Of a stretch of 6,736 bases of DNA, positions 1-6,015 are shown piece by piece. The position numbers were made by a program, and so were the translations under genes. This DNA comes from Porphyrobacter sp. GTDB taxonomy: Bacteria > Pseudomonadota > Alphaproteobacteria > Sphingomonadales > Sphingomonadaceae. The notes below the pieces were generated by a model. It was not told the origin of the DNA and searched no databases. It saw only the letters and a program-made list of their open reading frames with translations. Where the stretch lies: the NCBI GenBank assembly GCA_014359685.1, contig JACIYY010000352.1, positions 1 to 6,736 on the forward strand. Direction: 5' to 3'. The first letter of the stretch is position 1, and every line of letters begins with the position of its first letter.

Positions 1-203
1 AACTTCAAGGGCTGGATATCCGGATCCTTCATCTGACGGGGCAGGCGTTCGGTTCAGCAATCGTCAATTCCGGTAGCGAACGGGCGATCGATACGCAGAC
101 GACCTTGTCGATCGATCTGCGCAATGCCGGCCCGGAGATTCTGGGTTCGGCCATGCTGCGCGTCGAGGATGTCGCCACCAGCGCGCTGGCTGCTCACTTC
201 TGA
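1..203 (+). CDS. C-terminal end of an unrecognised protein (5' truncated)
   Basis: The frame is open from base 3 to a TGA at 201-203 and gives 66 residues. The gene continues to the left of the window. I do not recognise the protein. The visible part is polar and rich in Ser, Thr, Ala, Gly and branched residues (for example 'GQAFGSAIVNSGSERAIDT', then 'TTLSIDLRNAG'). It has no Cys, no membrane helix, and looks beta-rich, which would fit a secreted or surface protein. It ends 29 bases before the start of a coiled-coil/beta-barrel outer-membrane gene, so the two are very probably co-transcribed. By analogy with functional-amyloid (Fap) and C39-peptidase loci, it could be a substrate or accessory of the channel downstream, but that is inference from context only. 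Coding status is supported by the uninterrupted frame and GC-rich third positions. Confidence 0.6.
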   Translation, partial: LQGLDIRILHLTGQAFGSAIVNSGSERAIDTQTTLSIDLRNAGPEILGSAMLRVEDVATSALAAHF

Positions 204-232
204 GCGCCCGGCGATCTCGACGGGAATAGCGA

Positions 233-1153
233 ATGAGGAAAACCTGCGTCACGCTTCTCATGGCCGGCACGATGCTCGGCTCCCCCGGCGCTGGCGCAGG
301 ACGCGTTGGATGCTGCCGCCATGCGCGGTCAACTCGATCGAGCGATGACGATGATCGAGGAGCAGCAGCAGCAGCTCGATCGGCAGCGCGACAAGATCGC
401 AGAGCTGCGCCGCCGCATCGATGCCGCACCCCGCTGATCTATCGCAGCGACACCTCGATCGTGGCGCCGGTCGCAGGCAGCACCAACAACGACCAGGCGG
501 CGACCATAGACAGCTCGGTCGATGGCCGCGGCATCGGCGATCTGGAGATCACCGCACGCTATCAGCTGATAGACGGCCGCGCCGGCAGGCCTTTCGTCAT
601 CGTCAACCTGCAAGGTGTGTTCTCCACCGGATCCGACCCGTTCGCCGTGCCGCGCGACGAGCTCGGCCGGGCGCTGGAGGCCGCGACCGGGGCCGGCTTT
701 TACGGCATCTCGCCAAGCCTCACCGCCATCCTGCCGAGCGACCCTGTCGTGCTGTTCGGCACTGCCGGCTACACCTTCAACCCGGGCAAATCGGTCGACA
801 CGATCATCCCGCCGGTCAGGATCAGTCATGTCGATCCGGGCGACGCGGTCTCGGCTTCGGCGGGGATCGGGATTTCGTTCAACCAGCGCACGTCGCTCAA
901 CATCGGCTACGCCCATTCCTGGGCGTTCGGCACGCGAACCAGGACGCAGCTGATCGAGACCACGGGAGAATGGTCGGACCCGCGCAACACCGTCAGCCGC
1001 GACCTTCAGATCGGCCGACTTCTGTTCGGCGTGACCTACCGCGCGACCGACCGGGCAAGTCTGAACTGGTCGGTGGAAGTCGGCGCGACCGAGGACGCCA
1101 CAGACTTGCGCACCACGCTGAGAGTCCCCTTCATCCTGTTCAGCGGACACTGA
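233..1153 (+). CDS. FapF-like / MetA-pathway-type outer-membrane beta-barrel protein with N-terminal coiled coil (internal double frameshift)
   Basis: The start ATG at 233 has GGGA at 222-225, 7 bases upstream. Residues 1-16 begin a signal peptide. From residue 67 (base 431) to the stop, the frame encodes a beta-barrel: amphipathic strands such as 'PFVIVNLQGVFSTG', 'VVLFGTAGYTFN', 'TSLNIGYAHSWAFG' and a final 'LRVPFILF'. The 50 residues between, read as deposited, are Arg/Ala-rich with a DDDD run and several Cys, which does not fit a secreted protein. The +1 frame over 288-434 instead reads 'ALAQDALDAAAMRGQLDRAM', then a Gln-rich heptad helix containing QQQQ and 'DKIAELRRRIDAAP'. That supplies the signal-peptidase site (ALA|QD) and a coiled coil. 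One base fewer in C5 (282-286) and one more in C4 (429-432) restores a coherent 306-residue protein. Signal, coiled coil and barrel together resemble FapF, the amyloid-secretion channel, and proteins labelled 'transporter' in sphingomonads. FapF is longer, so the match is architectural. Two rare ATA codons occur. Confidence 0.7.
   Translation: MRKTCVTLLMAGTMLGSPGAGAGRVGCCRHARSTRSSDDDDRGAAAAARSAARQDRRAAPPHRCRTPLIYRSDTSIVAPVAGSTNNDQAATIDSSVDGRGIGDLEITARYQLIDGRAGRPFVIVNLQGVFSTGSDPFAVPRDELGRALEAATGAGFYGISPSLTAILPSDPVVLFGTAGYTFNPGKSVDTIIPPVRISHVDPGDAVSASAGIGISFNQRTSLNIGYAHSWAFGTRTRTQLIETTGEWSDPRNTVSRDLQIGRLLFGVTYRATDRASLNWSVEVGATEDATDLRTTLRVPFILFSGH
282..286 (+). other. First frameshift point (C5 run; C4 expected)
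   Basis: Upstream of this run the signal peptide reads in the frame of the ATG at 233. Downstream, the sensible frame is shifted by one base. With four C instead of five the junction reads S-P-A-L-A-Q-D, a textbook signal-peptidase I site. With five it reads S-P-G-A-G-A-G-R. The exact base could lie anywhere in roughly 276-288, but the homopolymer is the likeliest place. It may be a sequencing or assembly indel or a real mutation; the sequence alone cannot tell. Confidence 0.6.
429..432 (+). other. Second, compensating frameshift point (C4 run; C5 expected)
   Basis: The coiled-coil frame hits TGA at 435-437 just after this run, whereas the original frame continues into the beta-barrel. One additional C would give D-A-A-P-P-L-I-Y-R-S and join the helix to the barrel. 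This shift is equal and opposite to the one at 282-286, so the overall frame is preserved and no stop is met in the deposited sequence. Confidence 0.6.
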
Positions 1154-1208
1154 GGGTCTGCGCCGAGATTGCTGCGGACGAGGCCCCCGAACAGGCTACC
1201 CGCCCCGT

Positions 1209-1245
1209 CCGGATCAGTGGAGGCAACGCCCGATGCCGGATCCGG
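1209..1245 (+). promoter_or_regulatory. Possible leader hairpin and decoy translation start ahead of gltX
   Basis: Seven-base arms CCGGATC (1209-1215) and GATCCGG (1239-1245) are perfectly complementary. The 23-base loop contains a strong Shine-Dalgarno GGAGG (1219-1223) 9 bases before an ATG at 1233. That ATG opens a frame that overlaps gltX out of phase and runs to 1526, so it is not an obvious gene. The element could be a leader that affects gltX expression, or chance. The rest of the 164-base gap (1154-1317) shows no convincing promoter or U-tract terminator. Confidence 0.22.
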
Positions 1246-1317
1246 TGCAGGAGGCCCGTGCCAAAGACCGGCGCCAGCAGGCTGTGCGAGCGGGGCGGGC
1301 GCGGCTAGGGCGGGGCG

Positions 1318-2646
1318 ATGGTCACCACCCGTTTCGCCCCCTCGCCCACCGGCCGGCTGCATGTCGGCAATCTGCGCACCGCGCTTCACAACTGGCTGCT
1401 GGCCCGCAAGGCCGGTGGCCGCTTCCTGCTGAGGGTCGACGACACCGACGCTGCGCGCAGCGAGGAGCACTTCGTGCAGGCGATCCGCGACGATCTTGCC
1501 TGGCTGGGGCTGGTGCCCGACGGTGAGGAGCGCCAGTCGCAGCGGCTGGCGCTGTACGAGCAGGCATTCGACCGGCTGGTGGCGGACGGGCGCCTCTACC
1601 CCTGCTACGAGACCCAGCAGGAGTTGGAGCTGAAGCGCAAGGTGCGGCTGGGGCGCGGGCTGCCGCCGACCTATGACCGCGCGGCGCTGGCCATGACGGG
1701 AGCGGAGCGGGTGGAGAAGGCGGCGCAGGGCATCGCCCCGCACTGGCGCTTCCGCCTCGATCACGGCGAACCGATCGCGTGGCAGGACGGCATCCGGGGC
1801 GCGCAGCATTTCGATCCCGCGCAGCTCAGCGATCCGGTGGTGCGCCGCGCCGACGGCTCGTGGCTCTATATGCTGCCGAGCGTGGTCGACGATATCGCCA
1901 TGGGCATCACCGACGTGTTGCGGGGCGAGGACCATGTCAGCAACACCGCCGTGCAGATGCAGATGTTCACCGCTTTGGGGGCCGCTCCGCCGCGCTTCGC
2001 GCACGAGGCGCTGCTGGTGGGGGCGGAGGGCAAGCTGTCCAAGCGCCTCGGCTCGCTCGACTGCGACACCTTGCGCCAACGCGGGATCGAGCCGCAGGCC
2101 CTGGCGGCGCTGCTTGCCCGACTCGGCACCTCCCGGCCGGTCGAGCCGGTCGCCTCTCGCCAGGCGCTGGTGGAGGGGTTCGATCTTGCCGATTTCGGCC
2201 GCGCCCCGGCCCGCTTCGACGAGGAGGAGCTGGCCCGCCTCAACGCCGCGATCCTCCATCAGCTGCCTTACGCCGAGGTCGCCGACCGGCTGCCCGCCGG
2301 GATGGGGGAGGCGGCATGGCAGGCGATCCGCCCCAACCTCGCCACGCTGGCCGAGGCCGGCGAGTGGTGGCAGGTCGTCACCGGGCCGGTCGAGTCGCCT
2401 TCGATGGACGCGGAAACCCGGGCCTTCCTGGCGCAGGCGGCCCGGCATCTGGTGTGGGGAGCGGACCCCTGGGGCGCGCTCACGCAGACGTTGAAGCGTG
2501 CGACCGGGCGCAGCGGCAAGGCGCTGTTCCTGCCGCTGCGGCAAGCGCTGACGGGGCGGGATTCCGGCCCCGACATGCACGCACTGCTCCCCCTGATCGG
2601 CGAGGACGAGGCCCGCGCCCGGCTGCTGCGCGCCGTCGCAGGCTGA
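1318..2646 (+). CDS. gltX: Glutamate--tRNA ligase (GluRS), class Ib, alphaproteobacterial short type
   Basis: This cytoplasmic enzyme activates glutamate with ATP and loads it on tRNA(Glu). In bacteria that lack GlnRS it also loads tRNA(Gln), for later amidation by GatCAB. The Rossmann fold opens with 'FAPSPTGRLHVGN' (residues 6-18), holding the HIGH-type motif as H15-V-G-N18. 'LRGEDHVSNT' lies at about 201-210, and the KMSKS-type loop is K239-L-S-K-R243. Residues from about 300 to 442 form the helical anticodon-binding region. This rules out the roughly 300-residue Glu-Q-tRNA(Asp) synthetase, which lacks that part. The CxC zinc pair of E. coli GluRS is absent: only C96 is present, in 'YPCYET'. 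Alphaproteobacteria often carry two GluRS copies, and this 442-residue form could be either one. The start is fixed: an in-frame TAG at 1306-1308 leaves only the ATG at 1318, with a weak AGGG 7 bases upstream. Confidence 0.96.
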   Translation: MVTTRFAPSPTGRLHVGNLRTALHNWLLARKAGGRFLLRVDDTDAARSEEHFVQAIRDDLAWLGLVPDGEERQSQRLALYEQAFDRLVADGRLYPCYETQQELELKRKVRLGRGLPPTYDRAALAMTGAERVEKAAQGIAPHWRFRLDHGEPIAWQDGIRGAQHFDPAQLSDPVVRRADGSWLYMLPSVVDDIAMGITDVLRGEDHVSNTAVQMQMFTALGAAPPRFAHEALLVGAEGKLSKRLGSLDCDTLRQRGIEPQALAALLARLGTSRPVEPVASRQALVEGFDLADFGRAPARFDEEELARLNAAILHQLPYAEVADRLPAGMGEAAWQAIRPNLATLAEAGEWWQVVTGPVESPSMDAETRAFLAQAARHLVWGADPWGALTQTLKRATGRSGKALFLPLRQALTGRDSGPDMHALLPLIGEDEARARLLRAVAG

Positions 2647-2677
2647 TCGGCCGGCAACGGGCGAGGGCGCAGGGGCT

Positions 2678-2701
2678 TGGCAGCGGCCGGCGCCGCTGCT
2701 A
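2678..2701 (+). terminator. GC-rich stem-loop downstream of gltX, possible terminator
   Basis: GCAGCGGC (2680-2687) pairs perfectly with GCCGCTGC (2692-2699) around the tetraloop CGGC. A G-U and a U-A pair extend the stem outward. It begins 31 bases after the gltX stop and ends just before the proposed operator of the next gene. No T-run follows, so it is not a canonical intrinsic terminator. It may slow polymerase or protect the 3' end of the message. Confidence 0.35.
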
Positions 2702-2710
2702 GTCAGCCAA

Positions 2711-2725
2711 TGATACATTGTAACA
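2711..2725 (+). promoter_or_regulatory. Zur-like operator ahead of the ZnuD-type receptor gene
   Basis: TGATACATTGTAACA is an inverted repeat with 7-base arms (TGATACA / TGTAACA) around a central T, with one mismatched pair. It is the only AT-rich island in this intergenic region, and its 3' end lies 22 bases before the start codon. AT-rich dyads containing TGTTA/TAACA are typical of Zur, the zinc-responsive repressor, and Zur commonly controls ZnuD-type receptors. Binding here would cover the likely -10 region (TACATT at 2714-2719 is a possible hexamer, without a clear -35). Zur as the regulator is inferred from the gene it precedes. Another Fur-family protein is possible. Confidence 0.5.
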
Positions 2726-2747
2726 CGAAACAAACGGATCGCGCCCC

Positions 2748-4931
2748 ATGCCCACCTTGCGTTGCTCGCTGCTGCTTGCGGCCGGCTCCCTCCTGCCTTT
2801 CGTCCTTCCCGCCGCCGCGCAGGCGCAACAGGCGCCGCAGGCCGCACCGGCGGCGCAAGGTGATCCGGAGCCGGGCGGCGACGACCTCCACGCTCCCATC
2901 GTGGTCACCGCCGCCGGCCTCGACACGCTCGACCTGCTGGCGGGCACCTCGGTGCTCCAGGGCGTGGAGCTGCAACGCAACCTCGGTGGCCAGATCGGCG
3001 AGGTGCTGGCCCGGCTGCCCGGCGTGTCCGCCACCAGCTTTTCGCCGGGCGCCTCCCGCCCGGTGCTGCGCGGCTTCGGTGGCGACCGGGTGCGGGTGCT
3101 GATCGACGGGGTCGGGACGATCGATGCCGCCAGCACCTCGGACGACCATGCCGTCGCCATCGACCCGCTGATCGCCGAGCGGATCGAGGTGCTGCGCGGG
3201 CCGGCGGTGCTGCTCTATGGCAGCCAGGCGATCGGCGGCGCGGTCAATGTGGTCACCCGCCGGATTCCGCCGCGCGTGCCGGACGAGCCGATCCATGTCG
3301 ACGGCTTCGCCGCGCTCGACAGCGCCTATGACCGGCGCGAGGCGGGGCTTTCGCTCGACCTGCCGATCGGCACTATGGCCGCTTTTCACATCGACGGATC
3401 GTTTCGCGAGACTGATGATGTGGACATTCCCGGCTACGTCGTCTCCGACGGTCTGCGCGCGCAGCTCCTCGCCGATGCGGCCGGCCATCTCGAACAGGGC
3501 GAGGCGGAGGAGGCCGACGCGCTGCGGGAGGCCGCCAGCATCCGCGGCACATTGCCGAACAGCGCCACCGAAACCAAGAGCCTGGGCACCGGCCTGTCGC
3601 TGTTCTCCGGCGACAGCAGCCTGGGCGCGGCGTTCAGCTATTACGACACCCGATATGGCATCCCCGAGCGCCCCGGCGCTGGCCGTTTCGAGCATCTCGA
3701 AGAGGGGGAGGACGGCCACGACGCCGAGGCCGAGGAAGGGCACGGCGAGGTGCCCGTCACCATCGGCCTGCGCCAGTATCGCGGCGACCTCAAGGGGGTG
3801 CTCGACCTCGGCGACGGGGCCCTGGACGAGCTGCGCGCCCGGCTCGGCTACAGCGACTACACCCATACCGAATTCGAGGGCGATGAGGTCGGCACACGGT
3901 TCCTGGTCGAAGGCGTCGAAGCCCGGCTGGAGCTGGTGCAGAGCCGCCGCACAATCGCGTGGGGCAGCTGGGGCGGCTCGGTCGGCGCGCAGTTCAGCCA
4001 TCAGGATTTCGCCGCCATCGGCGCGGAGGCCTTCGTGCCCGCCAACCTCACCGATCAGGTGGCGCTGTTCACGGTGCAGGAAATCGCCCTCGACCCGGTC
4101 GAGATCGAGCTCGGCGGCCGTTACGAGCGGACCGAGGTCGAAGCCGCGACGCTGGGGGAGGAGCGCAGCTTCGACACCGTCTCGGGCGCGCTCGGCCTCT
4201 CCACCGCGCTGGCAGATGCGGTGCGCGTCGGCCTCAACGCCTCGCGCGCGGAGCGGGCGCCATCGGCGCAGGAGCTGTTTGCCGAAGGCCCGCACGTCGC
4301 CACCCAGCAGTTCGAGATCGGCAACGGCGCCCTGGGCAAGGAAAGCGCCTGGGGCATGGAAGCCTATCTGCGCGGCCGGATCGGCCCGGCCACGATCAGC
4401 CTTGCCGCCTATCGCAACTGGTTCAGCGATTTCATCTATCTTCAGGAGACCAGCGAGGAGCAGGACGAGCTGCCGGTGTTCCAGTTCTTGCAGCAGGACG
4501 CCGACCAGTGGGGCGTCGAAGGCGAGATCTCCGCCCCGCTCGTGTCCCGCGACGGCTTCACCCTGCTGGGCGAGCTGCGCGGCGATTATGTCCGCGCGAC
4601 GCTTGACGACGGATCGCCGGTGCCGCGCATCCCGCCGCTCAGCCTGTTTGCTGCGCTGGAGGCGCAGACCGGCCATTTCGACCCGCGCGTCGAGGTGCAA
4701 TGGTTCGCCGAGCAGGACCGCATCGCCGCCTTCGAGACGCCGACCGACAGCTTCGCCCTCGTCAACCTGTCGCTCGCCTGGCACCCGCTGGAAGGGGACG
4801 ACAACGTCACCGTGCTGTTGCAGACCGACAATGTGTTCGACGCCGAAGCGCGCCGGCACGCCAGCTTCACCAAGGATTTCGTGCCCCTGGCCGGCCGCAA
4901 CGTGAAGCTGAGCGCGCGACTGAGCCTGTAG
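2748..4931 (+). CDS. znuD: TonB-dependent outer-membrane receptor, ZnuD-type (zinc uptake)
   Basis: This outer-membrane receptor is predicted to bring zinc into the periplasm using TonB-ExbBD energy. The 727-residue protein has a signal peptide (hydrophobic core about 6-24, cleavage near AQA26|QQ), a TonB-box-like 'IVVTA' at 51-55, and a plug at about 65-175 with 'LRGFGGDRVRVLIDG' (107-121) and 'RIEVLRGPAVLLYGS'. A 22-strand-type barrel follows. ZnuD-like features include D133-H134 in the plug, H373 in 'DYTHTEFEG', H516 in 'EGPHVATQQFEIGN', and the C-terminal 'FTKDFVPLAGRNVKLSARL'. A loop at 314-334 is acidic with three His, and a second acidic stretch lies at about 247-262. These are plausible metal-capturing loops, though poorer in His than the Neisseria one. 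The final residue is Leu rather than the usual aromatic. The Shine-Dalgarno is weak (GGA at 2736-2738). The start is chosen because the signal peptide begins there. The gene is probably monocistronic and repressed by Zur. Specificity for another metal or a metallophore cannot be excluded. Confidence 0.88.
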   Translation: MPTLRCSLLLAAGSLLPFVLPAAAQAQQAPQAAPAAQGDPEPGGDDLHAPIVVTAAGLDTLDLLAGTSVLQGVELQRNLGGQIGEVLARLPGVSATSFSPGASRPVLRGFGGDRVRVLIDGVGTIDAASTSDDHAVAIDPLIAERIEVLRGPAVLLYGSQAIGGAVNVVTRRIPPRVPDEPIHVDGFAALDSAYDRREAGLSLDLPIGTMAAFHIDGSFRETDDVDIPGYVVSDGLRAQLLADAAGHLEQGEAEEADALREAASIRGTLPNSATETKSLGTGLSLFSGDSSLGAAFSYYDTRYGIPERPGAGRFEHLEEGEDGHDAEAEEGHGEVPVTIGLRQYRGDLKGVLDLGDGALDELRARLGYSDYTHTEFEGDEVGTRFLVEGVEARLELVQSRRTIAWGSWGGSVGAQFSHQDFAAIGAEAFVPANLTDQVALFTVQEIALDPVEIELGGRYERTEVEAATLGEERSFDTVSGALGLSTALADAVRVGLNASRAERAPSAQELFAEGPHVATQQFEIGNGALGKESAWGMEAYLRGRIGPATISLAAYRNWFSDFIYLQETSEEQDELPVFQFLQQDADQWGVEGEISAPLVSRDGFTLLGELRGDYVRATLDDGSPVPRIPPLSLFAALEAQTGHFDPRVEVQWFAEQDRIAAFETPTDSFALVNLSLAWHPLEGDDNVTVLLQTDNVFDAEARRHASFTKDFVPLAGRNVKLSARLSL

Positions 4932-4970
4932 CTCGAGTTCCGCACGGGCATTGGTGGAGCGGCCGCCCCG

Positions 4971-4986
4971 TCTGGCAGTTGCCAGA
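4971..4986. repeat. 16-base perfect palindrome, candidate operator
   Basis: TCTGGCAGTTGCCAGA is two perfect 7-base arms around GT. It lies 39 bases after the receptor gene and 49 bases before the hydrolase gene. The right arm contains TTGCCA, which can serve as the -35 hexamer of the promoter proposed for the hydrolase, so a dimeric repressor bound here would block it. As RNA it could also form a small hairpin for the end of the preceding transcript, but it has no U-tract and a short stem. The regulator is unknown. Confidence 0.4.
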
Positions 4987-5006
4987 TCGCCCGGCGGCGC
5001 TATTTC
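4979..5006 (+). promoter_or_regulatory. Possible sigma-70-type promoter for the hydrolase gene
   Basis: TTGCCA (4979-4984, five of six consensus bases) is followed after 16 bases by TATTTC (5001-5006, three of six). Transcription would start near 5013, leaving a leader of about 23 bases that contains the Shine-Dalgarno GGGAG at 5024-5028. The -10 match is modest, as is common in GC-rich alphaproteobacteria, so this is tentative. Confidence 0.33.
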
Positions 5007-5035
5007 TGGTGTGCAGGACAGCAGGGAGATGGCCG

Positions 5036-5926
5036 ATGTGCGATGAACAGCAACTGGCCCGCATGGGCAAGGGACAGCATCCGAAGGGCTGGCTCGACCG
5101 TCGTCGCTTCGGGGCCGTGGGGGCCATGGCCGGACTCGGCGCGGCGCTGGCAGCCTGCGCCACCGTGGACGGCGGCGCTGCGGCCGGCCTGACCGAGCAG
5201 ATGGTCTCCTTCCCCGCCGCCGAGGGTACGATGGACGCCTTCTTCGTCCACCCCGCGCAAGGCCGGCACCCGGCGGTGATCGTATGGCCCGACATCGCCG
5301 GCATCCGCGATTCGTTCCGGATGATGGCCCGCCGGCTGGCGGCCGAAGGCTATGCGGTGCTGGTGCTCAATCCCTATTACCAGGACGTGCCCGCGCCGCA
5401 ATTCAGCAGCTTTGCCGACTGGCTGGAGAAGGGTGCGCTGGCGGCCGTCGAGCCGTGGCGGGCGAAGCTGACGGCCGAAGCAGTGATGGCCACGGCGCGC
5501 GGCACTGTGGCCTGGCTCGACGCGCAGCCGGCGGTCGACAGCAGTGCCGGCATCGGCACGCAGGGCTATTGCATGGGCGGGCCGTTGACCGTGTGGACCG
5601 CCGCTGCCGTCCCCGCGCGGGTCCGCGCCGCCGCCAGCTTCCATGGCGGCGGGCTGGTGCAGGAGGGCGAGCCCACCAGCCCGCACGCGATGCTCGACGA
5701 CACGCAGGCGCAGTTCCTGTTCGCCATTGCTCGCGACGATGATGCCAAGCAGCCGGGCGAGAAGGATGTGCTGCGCGAGGCGGCGGCGGCGGCCGGGCGC
5801 CCGGCGGAGATCGAGGTCTATGACGGCGAGCACGGCTGGACCGTTCCCGATACCCCGGCCTATGACCGCGCGGCGGCAGAGCGCGCGTGGGGCCGGTTGC
5901 TGGCGCTGTACCAACGGGCGCTGTAA
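5036..5926 (+). CDS. Dienelactone hydrolase family protein with Tat lipoprotein signal
   Basis: This alpha/beta-hydrolase of the dienelactone hydrolase family has 296 residues. The ATG at 5036 has GGGAG (5024-5028) 7 bases upstream. The frame is open further left into the receptor gene, but without a signal or ribosome site there. The N-terminus 'MCDEQQ' leads to 'LDRRRFGAVGA' (R22-R23-R24-F25, twin-arginine type), a hydrophobic run and the lipobox LAAC41. The protein is therefore probably exported folded and lipid-anchored in the envelope. Catalytic elements: nucleophile C179 in 'GYCMGG', H266 in 'DGEHGW', and the acid among D234-D236 ('RDDDAKQP'). 'VWPDIAGIRD' (83-92) aligns with the region where classical dienelactone hydrolases carry an activating Glu; here it is D86. 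Aromatic-degradation genes are absent nearby, so a true dienelactone substrate is doubtful. An ester or thioester hydrolase of unknown substrate is the fair description. It is transcribed alone or with its own promoter, 104 bases after the receptor gene. Confidence 0.87.
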   Translation: MCDEQQLARMGKGQHPKGWLDRRRFGAVGAMAGLGAALAACATVDGGAAAGLTEQMVSFPAAEGTMDAFFVHPAQGRHPAVIVWPDIAGIRDSFRMMARRLAAEGYAVLVLNPYYQDVPAPQFSSFADWLEKGALAAVEPWRAKLTAEAVMATARGTVAWLDAQPAVDSSAGIGTQGYCMGGPLTVWTAAAVPARVRAAASFHGGGLVQEGEPTSPHAMLDDTQAQFLFAIARDDDAKQPGEKDVLREAAAAAGRPAEIEVYDGEHGWTVPDTPAYDRAAAERAWGRLLALYQRAL

Positions 5927-6015
5927 GGGGGAGGATTGGCGGGCAGAGGTGGACAGCGCCGCCGCCAGCGCCTAAGGGCCGCGCGCTTCTCCCTCACCCC
6001 TGAAAGTTTGACCCC

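Noticed and set aside
282..432. Phase variation at the two C runs of the barrel gene
   Set aside because: Runs of five and four are too short for typical slipped-strand switching, and two coordinated changes would be needed. Sequence error or fixed mutations are simpler.
80..470. Cluster of CGATCG-containing sites in the left operon
   Set aside because: They fall on common Asp/Arg/Ile/Leu codons (GAT CGN, CTC GAT) in coding sequence, and spacing is irregular, so they are probably codon usage.
1036..2847. A 603-codon open frame on the minus strand across gltX
   Set aside because: It is an antisense shadow of gltX and its flanks, rich in Arg, Gln, Gly and His, with no family resemblance. It also crosses several unrelated + strand genes.
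2703..4859. A 718-codon open frame on the minus strand across the receptor gene
   Set aside because: It is codon-phase complementary to the receptor gene, as expected in GC-rich DNA with G/C third positions. It has no recognisable domain, while the + strand encodes a full receptor.
4700..5035. Upstream extension of the hydrolase frame into the receptor gene
   Set aside because: The extra residues are an Arg/Pro-rich out-of-frame reading of the receptor C-terminus. The ATG at 5036 has a good ribosome site and begins the Tat-lipoprotein signal.
5029..5046. Five-codon frame (ATG to TGA) overlapping the hydrolase start
   Set aside because: Its ATG abuts the GGGAG ribosome site, with no proper spacing. 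Too short to support as a leader peptide without conservation.
5927..6015. GC-rich repeats between the hydrolase gene and typA as a terminator
   Set aside because: The GCGC/GCC-rich stretch allows only weak, interrupted pairings and no T-run follows, so no specific element can be supported.
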